Counted from the stretch's first letter, positions 12,240-23,560 are shown. The stretch is 64,000 nt of DNA from Dermanyssus gallinae (GCA_003439945.1 QVRM01006011.1:142001-206000); one strand, 5' to 3'. Made by a program: numbers and translations. The notes: a model not told the origin generated them from the letters alone.

Positions 12240-13985
12240 TCTGCTGTGGTTAAGTCCATGCGTAAAGAAGCCCACGCGGGCAAGTGTGGCATTTCGCTTC
12301 CAGGCCGGTTGATTCACGCCTTAATGTCTGGAATCAGAACCTTCACTCGGGCCACGGGTACCCCGTCCGGTATGGCGTCCCATTAGTTCTGCCAAGAAGC
12401 CAACGTTTTTCCATTTCTTCAGCCTTCTTGCTTGTCAACTCCGTCCACAAGCGACGACGTTCGTTGGCCTTCAGGTCACAAGAAATCGAACCAGCCAGTA
12501 TAAGGACACCGCCGTGTTAACCGTTTTGTAGACCCACGTAATGCCTAAAGCAGCGATGCGTTCGGTCTTGCGCATCAGCGCCCTGTTGCGAGCCGGAGTC
12601 AGTGCGATTAATCACACCGGGGCCGCGAATAACATCGACTCGGCAAATGACATAAGAAGGCGTCACTTCAATTCTCGCGGTTCGAATGTAAATGGAATCA
12701 GCCGCGCAATGTAGTGTGAAACTTTAGTAGCCTTCTCTGCACCTCGACACCGTCATGAGAAAAAAACTGAACCTGGAGGAAGCTAGACGAGCCCACTACG
12801 ACCCGGCCCCTTTGGGGGGCAGTCGACAGGAGATGCCAAGGGAGGGAGAGGGGGGGAAGCAGCTATCAGGATCTCGACGCATCTCCCCAGAACAGGCAAG
12901 CTAGGCGCACAGAGCGTTAGAACGCGAGACTCTCCTCTCAGGGTTGACGAATTAACGCCTATGCAATCCCACACTTTGGGGGGGTGGGGGGGATATCGGT
13001 TTTAGTGGGTGCGAGTCCCACACTGGCTGCTAATAGCGCATGTGCATTATGCATTTCCATACGAAGCGATGCCTAGCAGTTACCGTTCCCTGGGGGTGGG
13101 GGGGAGGCGGGTGTTAGTGGGTTTGTGAGTCCCACACTAGTCACTGGCTGTGGTGACGCATGTACATCCCGATTCCCGTAATCCCCCATATTAATGCTGA
13201 GAGGTTTAAGCATTAAAAAAATTATGCATTTCCGAGACCCTCGCAATAAAGAAGCTTTCTCTGCAGCCATGCGGGGGTGGGATGTACCTTGCAAGTCTCT
13301 GTTCAGATACATTCCCAGATAGCGGGCTGATTGAACTACCCGAATATCCTGGCTGTTCAAGGCTAGCTTCGGAGGAGTACACCGTCTTGGGCCAAACAGG
13401 ATTACTCACTCGCTTTTGGTAGAGGCCAGCGTCAAACCCGCTTCCCTCATCCAGACGGAAATCTCAGCCAGGGCGTCATTGGCTCTAAGTTCCAGTCGCT
13501 GGGGGGAGCCGCCCTGTACTACAACTGCGAGGTCATTCGCATAAGCTAGTAGCTCTGTCCTTTGTGGTAGGTTACTTAAGCGTAGGACATCGTCGCCCGC
13601 CAAGTTCAATTTAGAACCTTAGGGAACTCCATCTGTTATGTCTAATTTGGATCCCTCATTGTCTACCCGCCGTTCGTTAAGGTAGTCCGCGACAACCCGA
13701 CAACTAGGTAGTTCGGAACTCTCTTTCTCTCTCCAGTACCACCTTCTAGGGTAGGCTGTTGAAAGCATTTTTAACATCTAGCAGTGCTAGGATGAGAAAA
13801 TCTCTGGACCTTGGCTGGGAATTGTCGTGGCGCTGCCGCCTTAGCAACGACGAGCTGTATTGCAGAAAGGCACGAGCGGTCTTAGCAAAATCCGAACTGC
13901 TTCAAAATGAAATGAGGCCGCGTTCTTCCGCGAATAATCGCAAACGGTTCTGTACAACCTCGACTACCGCAATTAAACGCAGATA
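12240..13985 (-). pseudogene. Degraded R1-clade retrotransposon ORF2, interrupted by a nested insertion
   Basis: Reading the minus strand from 13985: RLRLFAEERGLISF, LLDVKNAFNSLP (about 13750-13790), DITDGVP*GS (the GVPQGS box with Gln turned into a stop, about 13610-13640), LLAYANDLAVVV (YADD box with Asn), ARYLGMYLNRDLQGT (about 13330). After a break of about 480 bp it resumes with RLLMSFAESMLFAAPV and RTERIAALGI-type sequence (12730-12540) and LILAG near 12500. The order and residues match the RT and downstream region of the copies at 15570-17847 and 41474-44565. Stops and frameshifts show it is dead. Confidence 0.8.
12745..13225 (+). repeat. Nested insertion with two tandem G-rich, tail-like modules
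   Basis: Separates the two halves of the minus-strand RT remnant. Two modules (about 12970-13085 and 13088-13200) each have a GGGGGTGGGGGG run, then TTAGTGGGT and GAGTCCCACAC. The last two strings also occur in the 3' UTR of the R1-clade element on + at about 44680-44740, so the insert may derive from such tails. The exact ends are uncertain. Confidence 0.55.
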
Positions 13986-13989
13986 AAAG

Positions 13990-14520
13990 TGATTACTTGA
14001 CCTTAACCATTGTAATTCATGCGTATCATTGGTTCACTTTCGGATTTTCGGCAGCATAGTTGTCAGGCCTTGCTAGAAATTGACCTACTTTGGAAAAATA
14101 ACTTATTTAAGGTTGACATTCAATTAAATGGAACGTATAAATACCAGTTGTCTAACACAGGGTTAGTGACTAAAAAAATCCTTCTACCAGACCCCGACTT
14201 TTCGAGTTGCATGTTGTGTAACGGGCTCTGACACGAAAATTCCAATGATCTTGAGTCTCCGGCCGAAAGCTTAGGAATGTTATCAACGCGCTACATGAGC
14301 CGATCTATAGGGGCGGCAGGACCTTCCCAGGACGTCTTACATGCTAGCAAGCAATTCGTAAGGACAGTCGAATCCTGAGAATTTCCTACACTCGTTAGGC
14401 TCAGCCAGCCTAAAAACATGGCCCACGGAAGGGAAGTCATATACGAACAACAACCTGCATGTTAGCGCCTAAAAATCCGCACGACAGACCTCCCACCTGT
14501 CGCCATCCAAAAGTGTCCTA
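13990..14520. other. Unassigned intergenic stretch
   Basis: No recognisable gene. A 70-codon frame at 14019-14231 has no family motif. Confidence 0.4.
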
Positions 14521-14523
14521 GCT

Positions 14524-14710
14524 TTGCTGGCGATCTAAATAATTGAAGCGCCTCGTGACCGTATGAGATACATGCGCGGGTTCGAGCCCCACCGTTGCAC
14601 ATTTGTATTCATGAAGGTTCGCCTATGAATCAATGTGAAAAGCACTTCCGTGGACGTTAAATCTTGGCTGAGGATCAGTCTAAAACGTTTATTTAACCAT
14701 AACTCTCCCT
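14524..14710 (+). repeat. SINE-like repeat, family A
   Basis: A tRNA B-box-like CGGGTTCGAGCCCC is followed by CACCGTTGCACATTTGTATT and then GGACGTTAAATCTTGGCTGA. The same order and near-identical strings occur on the minus strand at 35385-35600, which shows a dispersed tRNA-headed repeat. The A-box half is weak. Confidence 0.6.
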
Positions 14711-15232
14711 CCAGCGTCCGAAAAAAACTTTATTAAACGGCTCTAGAGCCTTTGTTAAATCAGACAAAAAATCTCAAAATATCAAAAGCTCTAACTCAAT
14801 ATGTTAACTTCTTTGACAAAAAGTTTGACCTCCACAAAAGGCAACCCCTCTGAGAGTTCAGAGGTTGCGATCGACTCGCAGTAAAACGGATATAGGCAAA
14901 CCCTTCAGCAAATTCCTAAAGCAAAATATTGTCTCTTAACTGCCCACTGATACCGTGCATGGGTTTGAGCTTTGGAAATATATTGTCCGTAACGTTTGTA
15001 CCAGAGGAAACGGTATAGGCAAAATTTGTTTTTAGTTATTTGTTGTTCCCTTTACCACTGAAGAAGAAGATGGGTAATGACCATAAAGTGTGATTTACCT
15101 GCCATGAATGTTGCGCTAGTCGAACATGAACTTGCCTACAAAAAAGTTCTGCGATGGCCTTTTTCCGTGCACCGCATACAATACATTCACGTCTATTAAA
15201 CGGTTTTTCCACTCATTGTCAGGGACTCCGCC
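14711..15232. other. Unassigned intergenic stretch
   Basis: AT-rich, with the short palindrome GGCTCTAGAGCC near 14738 and nothing else recognisable. Confidence 0.4.
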
Positions 15233-15569
15233 TTTTTTTTTTTTACTGGAGGAGGGTGAATGCATTTACGCACGCTTTGAGTACGGAGTATTTCCGCTCT
15301 CGAGAGCAGTGTGGGGCTCGACCCTGGCGGTTGGATGTTGGTCCACCAAGACCACTACCCACTAAACACACCTCCCCCCTTAAGCTTCACTCTCTAATGG
15401 CCCAGATATCCATAGAACAGTACTATGGGCCATTAGGAGAAGTGGCGAGCGCCTAACGGATCATTTGGCCGAGGTCACTCACGGGTTCCCCCACCAGTCC
15501 GACGTGCTTGTCCCAACACCTGCGAACCCGTTTGATTACAAGCCACGTCATCTGTTGATGTCGTAAGCG

Positions 15570-16979
15570 CTATCCGTTCTCTTCTGTACCTGCCAAGCTC
15601 TTTTTCATCACCGCAGTTGCCATTTCCTCGCCCAGCCTCCATGCCGATGCTGTGCTGCATATGTACTCTACAAACGTTCTCATGTTGCTTTTCGGCGGGT
15701 CTGGCATCCCGACTCCTTGTTTTCCTGCTTCTTTGGCCCATCTCAATCGTAGCAGCGCTGTGGCGGTTGTCCTTGCCTGCTCTAGTCCCTTGCATTTTAA
15801 GAGGGTATGCTCGGGGTCATCGTCGATGACGTCTTCACAGTGCATGCAGGTTACCGAGGGAGCTTTGCCTATACGAAATAGATAACTCTGAAAATCACCG
15901 TGGCCAGTGAGACACTGCGTGAGGAAAAAGTTCATTTCTCCCGCCGGGCGGTCAATCCACTTCTTTATGTCCGGGATGAGCAGGCGAAGTGAATAACCCG
16001 ATGAGCCTGCGGGAATGGCATCCCATTCTTCTTGCCACAATCTTATCGTCTTTTCCCTTTCAGCTTCTTTGTTAGATTCAGACCCTCGTTCCCATATACT
16101 TTTCCTTTCATTCACTACCAAGTCCCAAGGTGGGGAGCCAGCCAGTACTAGAGCTGCGTTCGTGCTAACCGTGCGGTAGGCCTGGAGGATCCTAAGCGCC
16201 GCTGTTCTCTGCGTTCTTCTTAGGGCTGTTTTTGCCGTTCTCGTTTTCAAGGTGTTCTGCAGCCAGACTGGCGCCGCGAAAAGTGCAATGGACTCGGTAA
16301 CCGACATTAGTAGTCGTCGCCGGCACTCCCGCGGGCCGTGTAAGTTTGGCAGAACCTTGCCTATCGCGTTAGCCGCTTTAGCCGCCTTGCCCGTACACTT
16401 TCTGATGTGATTTGTCCCCCTGAGACCCTTGTCTAGTAGGACGCCAAGATATTTGGCCTCTGTTACCTGCTTGATTTCCTGGCCCGCCACCATCAGTTTC
16501 ATGCTGTCTACTCTCTTCCTGCCTGTCAGAACGATGGCCTCGCTCTTTTCCGGGGCAAGTTGTAGCCCAGCGCTATCCATCCATCTCTTTGTGGACCAGA
16601 GAGCCATGTTTGTTTTTAATTCTAGTTCTTCCTCTGTTTTTGCTTGAGAAATGATGGCTAAGTCATCCGCATAAGCAATCATTTCTACTCCCTCTGGGAG
16701 ATCTTGTCTCAGGACGTCGTCATATGTTATGTTCCAGAGCAGGGGTCCCAGGATTGACCCTTGAGGAACTCCTGCAGTCATGTCTATCTCCACTGTGCCG
16801 TTAAAAACTTTTCTGTCCTCTAAGTATCCTGAAACGGCCCTTACGAGAAATGAAGGGACCGCTTCTCTCACTAGGGTGTCTAAAATTCCTTTCCACGGCA
16901 GACTGTTAAACGCGTTCCTGACGTCGAGAAGGACTGCCACAAGGAGCTTTCGTTTATATATAGGTTCGCCGTGAAGCAA
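15570..16979 (-). pseudogene. R1-clade ORF2 piece: RT palm, thumb and C-terminal zinc knuckle
   Basis: 469 codons on the minus strand. It holds VAVLLDVRNAFNSLPW, the RT box GVPQGSILGPLLWN, the catalytic IAYADDLAIIS, LQLAPEKSEAIVLTGRK and AKYLGVLLDKGLRGTNHI. The C-terminal CX2CX9HX4C-type knuckle is CMHCEDVIDDDPEHTLLKC. Catalytic residues are intact, but the reading frame is split from the preceding piece by a frameshift and the 5' half of the element is missing, so it should be inactive. Confidence 0.85.
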
Positions 16980-16980
16980 G

Positions 16981-17847
16981 TCAGCTTAAGGCTGTTATTC
17001 GTTGTATTGCTGTAAGAACTGATCTTTTCTTGCGAAATCCATATTGATTGGACGACAGGAGACCAGACTGTTCCGCAAACGTCCTAAGTCTATCTTCTAA
17101 AATTGCCTCATACTCTTTTGCTAGGGTGTTCAGGAGACATACGGGTCTGTACCCTCCGTTACTTTTGGGAATCAAGACCACTTCCGCCCTTTTCCAGTCT
17201 CTAGGCATTTCCCCACTTGCCATCGCCTTGGTAAAAACTGCTGCTACCACCTCCGGGTGTTCCCTGAAGAGCATCTTTACCGCTATAGGCGGAATGCCGT
17301 CGGGTCCTGGAGATCTCCCTGGCTTGAGCCTCTCCGCTGCCATCAATACCTCTGCGCGTGTGATAGGCGGGAACTCCTCTTCTTCTGAAGTTGTCCCTCT
17401 TCTTGCGTATGCTTCCCTATTAAAATGTCCATGATGTGGAAATAGATTGTTTAAAATGTGTACGACCTCTGTGTCTGGCAGTGTGACTTTTGGGGCCTGC
17501 ACGCCTCTCCCTCTAATAATTTTGTAGGGTTTTCCCCAAGGCTTGTCATTTATGTCCTTAATCATTTGTCGCCAGTAGAGCTTTTTGCTTTCCGCTATTT
17601 TGTTTTTTAAAAGCGCTCTGAGTCTTCTATAATTTTCCAAGGCGAGGGTATCGGCCTCCCGGGTCCTGTGGCGTTTTTTGAGCTTCCTTTTGGCTCTGTT
17701 ACAATCCGCCCGTTTCTGCGCTATGACGCTGTTCCACCAGTGTTTTGGCTGGCATGTAGCCCTTCTTGGGTGAGGGGGCTTAGTTGCTCTACTGCAGGCC
17801 CCTTTGAGAGCGTCATGCAGTTCTTCTGGACTCCGCCTATTCTCCAC
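16981..17847 (-). pseudogene. R1-clade ORF2 piece: endonuclease-RT linker and RT fingers
   Basis: 288 codons on the minus strand. It opens with RRSPEELHDALKGACSRAT, then QPKHWWNSVIAQKRADCNRA (linker before RT), GRSPGPDGIPPIAVKMLF (RT fingers), LIPKSNGGYRPVCLLNTLAK and QYGFRKKRSVLTAIQRI. It stops at a TGA just where the + copy continues towards LLDVRNAFNSLPW. A stop lies directly upstream, so there is no start codon of its own. A one-base insertion or two-base deletion at about 16980 separates it from the next piece. Confidence 0.85.
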
Positions 17848-17869
17848 GAAGATCTGTCATTTACTGGTT

Positions 17870-18320
17870 AGAATTCTTAAATCTTTTAAAGTTGTTTCGA
17901 GGTTTTACACTTCGATACCAACCATAAAAATGGTATGGTGTGTTTAGCATCAACAAGGTGTTTAAAATTTCCGTGTCTAAATTAAAATATTACACGTTTG
18001 TCGATTGACAATTGTAGGGCTAGGACATTGCACCACCTCATGAATGCATCGGTTGCGTTTTGCAACATACTCTGGCTTTCTAGGTATTCACTCAAACATA
18101 TATTTTTACATCATCCATAAACTATACTATGCACGCCACTAAGCGGAATGTCTCGTAATGCATTGTTCACAAGATCAACATCAGTGGTACTAGAGTCGTT
18201 TCCAGTGAGCATCCAAATTCAACAGAGCTGCAGCCTACTCCAGATGCTACAATATCCGCATATATATAGATTTCGTTTGATGCTTATGAAGTTGACTATA
18301 ATATACAGTTCAAAAAAGTT
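17870..18320. other. Unassigned stretch beside the Cys-rich exon candidate
   Basis: No recognisable coding sequence. On the minus strand it would be the 3' UTR of the candidate exon at 18324-18594; no AATAAA is seen close to the stop. Confidence 0.35.
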
Positions 18321-18323
18321 TCT

Positions 18324-18594
18324 TCATAATGCTTTATCTTCTTCACGCTCCCGGCGAGAGAAGTAGTGCAGCAATTTTTGATCCAGTGCTGTGCATTCCA
18401 CTGCATGGCACTTAGTACATTTCTGCAGGCAGAACTGACAGGTGCACAAATCATACTCCCCGCAAAAGGCTACGTTTGAACATACCAGGTAGTGACAACC
18501 ATGCACTATGTATCTGGTGTATACGTGGCGACCGTCACATGCAATACTGGACCAAAGATGTAAGGCATTAAAACGTCTAAACTACCGACCTTTC
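18324..18594 (-). CDS. Candidate terminal exon of a Cys-rich protein, unassigned
   Basis: About 90 codons stay open on the minus strand, from just after a TAG at about 18595 to a TGA at 18324. The frame reads NALHLWSSIACDGRHVYTRY, then a dense cysteine block (CHYLVCSNVAFCGEYDLCTC, QFCLQKCTKCHAVEC) and a charged tail (YFSRREREED). Ten or more Cys and several His suggest a zinc-binding module. GRxVY followed by a CxC block and a short C-terminal helix faintly recalls SWIM-finger proteins such as ZSWIM7, but the spacing does not fit cleanly. AG acceptors are available at the 5' edge. No upstream exon was found, so this remains a hypothesis. Confidence 0.3.
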
Positions 18595-18661
18595 GTCTGG
18601 TCTGTTCGAATTTAGCTCCACGAATCGTTGCAATCACAAATCTTGCACGCGAAATCTTTAG

Positions 18662-18664
18662 CCG

Positions 18665-18695
<31 letters not shown>

Positions 18696-18766
18696 TTTTA
18701 GCCTCCAACTCCGAAATAAAAATTCATAGGATACTGTACGCGGCATCTTCAGCCGATACATATACA

Positions 18767-18852
<86 letters not shown>

Positions 18853-18860
18853 ATATATAG
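18662..18860. repeat. (TA)n and (GA)n microsatellites with a short duplication
   Basis: (TA)n at 18662-18676, (GA)n at 18677-18695 and a long (TA)n at 18770-18858. The unique string ATCTT(T/C)AGCCGATA(T/C)ATAT occurs before both TA tracts (near 18653 and 18748). Confidence 0.9.
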
Positions 18861-18899
18861 CAGACTTGAAGTCGGAGTATACGTGCCAGATCGAAGCAA

Positions 18900-20390
18900 T
18901 CCGATTCGTTAATTATCTTGTCCCCTTGTTCCGTAGGACCTCGAGACGTGCCACAATATATGTAGGGCCATTAGTCACAAAAAACGTCTAGTCAGCAAGC
19001 CCTTGTGTCTCGTTTGCCCGTTATATGGACTAGTATACCACATAATATTCGTCGTATCACTTCCCTGCATTGTTTTACACAGATGGTCCAGAAATGGCTA
19101 CTCACCAACACATTTCGACATAGTTGAGGCACACATGTTATGTTGTGTTGTGTTTATGATTTATGATACTCCATGATTGACTTATTTTGTGGCTGTTTAT
19201 GACTGAGAGTTAACCATTTATATTCGATTTTTTTTAATTAATACCTATATATATTTTTAATGAGAACTAAAGCATTGTATTATGCAGTTCCTATAATAAA
19301 CCACGTTTTGAATCTTGAAATCTTGAAAAATCTTTGCCCATGCAAATTGCGTCTCCAGCGAGTACAGTAGCCACGTGGGCACGCAGCTCGATAGGCAAAT
19401 TGCATGTCAGCAATCAGTTCTTGTACGTCGCATCGTTATGTATGGGCGTTGCTATCACACGCTCTAATCACGTGTAAGCCACGATTGCGAGAGAGACTTG
19501 GGCCCTTTGTTTGCGGATTGCATTGAGTAAACAAGTAACTGTATAACTCAGCGGGACACACGCTGAGTAACCACTTCGGAATACAAATAAATTGCCATTA
19601 TTGCTCAAGTCCGCAGAATTCACTCTGCTCTGGCAGCCATGTCCCCGTCGTCATAACTACTGGTATATTCCTTGCTGCAGTCAACGCAAGAAGGGGTGTC
19701 TATTCTGCCGTCCTTGCCGAGAGATCTACTGTTGACGTAGATGATGGCCCTTGACACTGGTAGGCAAGTGGAGCTCCCGTCTCGACGAGATGCCTCACGT
19801 TTCTCTTCCAGGATTTTGATCAACTTTAAACTATTTTTGTTTTTGCCATTTTGTCTCATATCGTCGAGCTAAACCGGTGGTCTAACGGTGTTGCGGTTGA
19901 CTTATTTTTACTTTTCGTTCAACCGTGAGCCCCATTGAGCAGTTACACGTTTTTCTGACTGGCGAATGTAGTTCGCCACTTCTTGACAATTTGCTGATCC
20001 CTTTACGATGACCATTTATTTTGTGATTCGCTTTACAAAGAGCCGCGCTATTTTTTCATATATATATATATATATATTCTGCATGGGAGTCGACAAAAAT
20101 GTGACGGGACCGTTATGAAAGACTTATTCTATTAACAATCGTCCCGAATCAACGCACCGAAGCGTACCTGCACACTTGCACGTTATTGCCAACACAGAAG
20201 ACAAAAAACATATAATCCCGAAACGAGAATTACATTAACAGAGGAGAGAAGAGGAAATTTCAACAATAATATTAAACATGTGATACGATCACTTAGGTGC
20301 AATTGTCAGCTATGCAAATATAATTGAATTATCCGCAAGGCTAATGATCGTGTACGGCTTTTTCATGTCATGGCTAATTTTTAATCCACT
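18900..20390. other. Unassigned stretch; small ORF at 19620-19859 (-)
   Basis: Mostly AT-rich and featureless. A minus-strand ATG frame of 79 codons (19859-19620), beginning MRQNGKNKNSLKLIKILEEK, is hydrophilic and matches no family I know. A short (TA)n lies at 20060-20078. Near 19957 a small perfect hairpin TGGCGAA-TGTAG-TTCGCCA occurs. Confidence 0.3.
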
Positions 20391-20394
20391 TCGG

Positions 20395-20506
20395 CGTTCA
20401 CCCTGTCTAAATTGGAAACCATGCAAATCAATTTAAGAGTGGCCGGTCTGGGTCTCACACCCAGTCCTCCCAAATACAAGGTTAAGACCACTAAGCCATC
20501 TTGCTT
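20395..20506 (-). repeat. SINE-like repeat, family B (tRNA-like head)
   Basis: The minus strand reads AAGATGGCTTAGTGGTCTTA (A-box-like), then GGGTGTGAGACCC (B-box-like) and a body CTCTTAAATTGATTTGCATG. The minus strand at 60955-61095 has the same layout (GCGGCTTAGTGG, GGTTTGAATCTC, CTTCTAAATTGGCTTTAGGC), so these are two copies of one tRNA-derived family. Confidence 0.55.
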
Positions 20507-20543
<37 letters not shown>

Positions 20544-20544
20544 C

Positions 20545-21060
20545 GTATCACTTTACCAATGATAACAGCAACAATAATCTTAACAACGACAAGTTTCCTC
20601 GACATCTCTCGACAAAAACGATTACTTAGGAAGCTATCTGTGCAGCCTTTCAAACTACCGTGTATATCTTAATAGACAGGACGGGTAAAAGGTCACATAG
20701 TTAATTCAATTTCAATTCAATTCAAACATGGTTTATTTACGGAACTGCATACATGCTTAAGTTCTCGTTATAAAAAGTGGTACAAGGGTTTGGGGATAAT
20801 AAGAGAAAAAAAAAGAGTTCAGAGTTAATTGTCTTGGCACCGAAGGCCACTTACGGAAGCGCTAAAAGAGAAAGCCTAACCTAAGAAAAATCACTACTCG
20901 AGTCAGTGGTTCATGAACTAACAATAACAATTCCCTAGATCATTGGCTAATTATATATATAATTAATCAGGCAAATAACCTCGGCGCATATACACGGCGC
21001 TCCAACAATTGTATGCTCTTCCATCATGAGTTAATCACAAGGTGCTTGATATTTCCCGAT
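20545..21060 (+). repeat. Dispersed repeat B, copy 1
   Basis: Starts beside a (TA)n (20507-20542). It shares an ordered series of blocks with 23169-23560: AACGACAAGTTTCCTCGACA, GGCCACTTACGGAAG, GGTTCATGAACTAAC, then an ATTAATCAGGCAAATAACCT-type block. Two diverged copies of an unclassified element. Confidence 0.6.
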
Positions 21061-21099
21061 ATTATCTATAATAAACGACTGTCTGCCGTCAAATCCGAT

Positions 21100-22190
21100 C
21101 TTGAAGGCTCGTGAAAGCCTGGAACACGCTCACACAATTTTCAGCTATGTGAATAGAAGCTATATATACATACGAGGGCGGATCGGCAAGTTCTAGTACT
21201 TTAAATTTTACTAGTATTTTTTATTACCTTAAATGTATTTAAAAATTTAACAGGTACTACCAAGGGATTTCGGTTCGTTTTGCTTGCGGTATGGTATATG
21301 TGGTGCCGTTGATTTCGCGCCGTACGTGAGGACACCGAAGACGATCCACGTTTCCAAAAGCCTTCGACGTCAATAGCAGAAAAAAGGTTCAAAAATCGTG
21401 ATGTTTTTGATAATCGCCGAATTACTATCAGATAACTTAGGAATTAGAGAAATTATATGGATTAGTTGTAACAGTTTTGACCGATAGTTATATGCCTCAG
21501 AAAACTTGCCGCGAAGCTCGTTCCAATAGTTTTGAACCAGCCAATGAACGCCCGTCGGGAAATATCCAAATTGAACCTTTAGGGGGTAGCAGATAGCTCG
21601 GGATTGCTTCAAAGAGTGATTACAGGAGATAAGTCGTTAGTACATGGTTACGACATCGAGACCAAAACCCAATTCTCCTGGTGCTGCTTATCAGAGAGTC
21701 GATCGAAGGAATTAAGCCAGAGCAGATACAACGCCATTGCTTTTTTGACTGTATTTTTTTACGACAAGGCATTTATCTTCAACAAGTTTTTGCCACTTGC
21801 TTCTAAGGTCGATGATACTACCACAAAATGGTTATAAGATTGCTCGAAGACGTTCGTTGCAAGAGGCCTGAACTCTGGACAAGCGCAAATAAACACATTT
21901 TTTTTTAGAAATATGATTGATTTATTGTTCGCTTGGCATGTATACCTAAATACACATGTCACCCTTTTATATCAGGGGCGCTTACAGCGGCAGCATATAT
22001 ATTACCTACGCATCCATATAATCCATGTATACTTCAATACCTACTGAGTATTTGCTTTCCATTGGGACAACCTCTTCTTTGTAATATCGACCAGGTCATT
22101 TCTAACATTTGGTCCTAGAGCTAGGGCCTCCGACAGCCGTATATCTCTGCTCCTCCCTAAGGCTATACATTCTTCTCAGAAATATATACA
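21100..22190. other. Unassigned intergenic stretch
   Basis: AT-rich, with no recognised gene or repeat. Confidence 0.4.
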
Positions 22191-22196
22191 TATAAA

Positions 22197-22400
22197 AGGT
22201 GCCCAGATTTTTTTCGAAGATCGATATAGGAATTTGTGGAGCTCGTTAAAGCAAATATATTTTCCAATGGAACATGGTCTCTGAGAAGTCTTGTTTCGGA
22301 ATGAGAGTAACTAAAATCCGTGACACTGGTGTTGTTGCCCGACATAGAGGCACATAAATGTGCAATTGCGAGACAACTAGTTCTGCATTCACGCCAATTA
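22197..22400 (+). repeat. TA-flanked repeat family A, partial copy
   Basis: Begins AGGTGCCCAGATTTTTTTCG and holds the family core: CCAATGGAACATGGTCTCTG, AGAAGTCTTGTTTCGGA, GTGACACTGGTGTTGTTGCC and GCGAGACAAC. Other copies are at 34857, 61239 (+) and 22535, 37925, 60590 (-). Confidence 0.7.
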
Positions 22401-22534
22401 CCAACGATTAGTTTAATACCTTACACGTATAAGAATATGGCAATGCTCTCCGTAATTGCGGATAAATAAATTATTTTTCAGGCATGTCGAAGTTGATTGC
22501 GAAATCCTGATAAAATAACTTTATATTTTTCTAA

Positions 22535-22760
22535 TTCTCTTCTGAACGACCCTTTCACATCATCTGGCCGGCGTTATATGTTCTTTGGAAGCCCATTTAT
22601 TACGACGATGTGCTTAGTTTCTGTATAGGAGGACTGGTTGACTTACAATTGAACATTTTATGCTTCTTTGTTGGGTAGTAACACCAGTGTCACGAATTGT
22701 ACTAATACCACTCTAATCCAAAACAAGACTTCTTAGAGACCATGTTCTATTGGAAAAAAA
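22535..22760 (-). repeat. TA-flanked repeat family A, minus-strand copy
   Basis: Contains GGCAACACCAGTGTCAC-type sequence (here TAGTAACACCAGTGTCAC), AACAAGACTTCTTAGAGACC and ATGTTCTATTGG, the reverse complement of the family core. It abuts a short + strand piece of the same family. Confidence 0.7.
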
Positions 22761-22780
22761 CTCCAATGGAACATGGTCTC
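22736..22780. repeat. Head-to-head family A junction forming a 19-bp hairpin
   Basis: Arms GAGACCATGTTCTATTGGA (22736-22754) and TCCAATGGAACATGGTCTC (22762-22780) are reverse complements with one mismatch around the 7-base loop AAAAAAC. Confidence 0.9.
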
Positions 22781-23100
22781 TCTCATATCGAGCTCCTTAT
22801 ATCGCTCTCGAAATTATATATATATATAAATATACTTTTTTTAACTATACCAAGGGCCTAGCTTTTTGCTCTGATAAGTGGAAAGAAGGTTGTCAGATAT
22901 CGCACAATAGTGTGCTGAATAATCTGGCACGGCTATTACCATTATTGGTGCATAAAGCCAAACTGTTTCAACATTAAGGGATACGTATGTTTCTGTCGAA
23001 AATGCAATATGCAGCAACACCACATACTTGCCCTAACAACCAGAGTTGAATATGTATTGTCACACTTTTGTGAAACTTTTAAGTTTTGACTGAAACTACC

Positions 23101-23114
23101 AATTCTCTCTCTCT

Positions 23115-23168
<54 letters not shown>
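23101..23168. repeat. (CT)n and (TA)n microsatellites
   Basis: CTCTCTCT followed by about 25 TA units, directly before repeat B copy 2. Confidence 0.95.
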
Positions 23169-23172
<4 letters not shown>

Positions 23173-23560
23173 AACAACAGCAACAACAATCGTAACAAAG
23201 ACAAGTTTTCTCGACGTTTTCAAGAGCGAGAACTTTTACTAAACTACTGTAAAAGCCCGCTGTGCAACCTCTTGTAATGCCGTGGACTTTTCAATCGTTA
23301 AGACGGGCCAGAAGGTATCATAGGTTATAGTTTACTTTGACGTCGGTCACTTACGGAAGGGCACACAGAGGAAGAGCCTATTCTAAGCAAAACCGCCATT
23401 CGAAACAACGGTTTATGAACTAACCGACTACCTAATTAATTATTCGGCTATTTTGTATAGTTAGTCAGGCAAGTAACCTTAACGCGTGCCGATGGTGCGT
23501 TAACAATCGATAGAAAAATGCTCATTCCGTCGTGAAGGAATTACTAAGAGATAGATAAAG
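23169..23560 (+). repeat. Dispersed repeat B, copy 2
   Basis: Matches 20545-21060 in block order: ACAAAGACAAGTTTTCTCGA, GGTCACTTACGGAAGGGC, GGTTTATGAACTAACC and AGTTAGTCAGGCAAGTAACC. It also starts right beside a (TA)n. Confidence 0.6.

Larger units (their letters stand above)
15233..17860 (-). mobile_element. 5'-truncated R1-clade non-LTR retrotransposon
   Basis: Minus-strand copy ending in a poly(A) tail (seen as T12 at 15233-15244). It is preceded by a 3' UTR of about 300 bp closely similar to that of the + copy at 44566-44805, including the same stem-loop (about 15400-15437). Upstream lie two ORF2 pieces with RT motifs. ORF1 and the endonuclease are absent, and homology to the + copy stops near 17850-17870 after RRSPEELHDAL, so this is a classic 5'-truncated insertion. 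ORF2 differs substantially in sequence from the + copy, so it belongs to a related but distinct subfamily. Confidence 0.85.

Noticed and set aside
19870..19985. tRNA-like sequence with GGTGGTCTAACGGTG
   Set aside because: Some A-box resemblance, but no convincing B box and no second copy found in the window.
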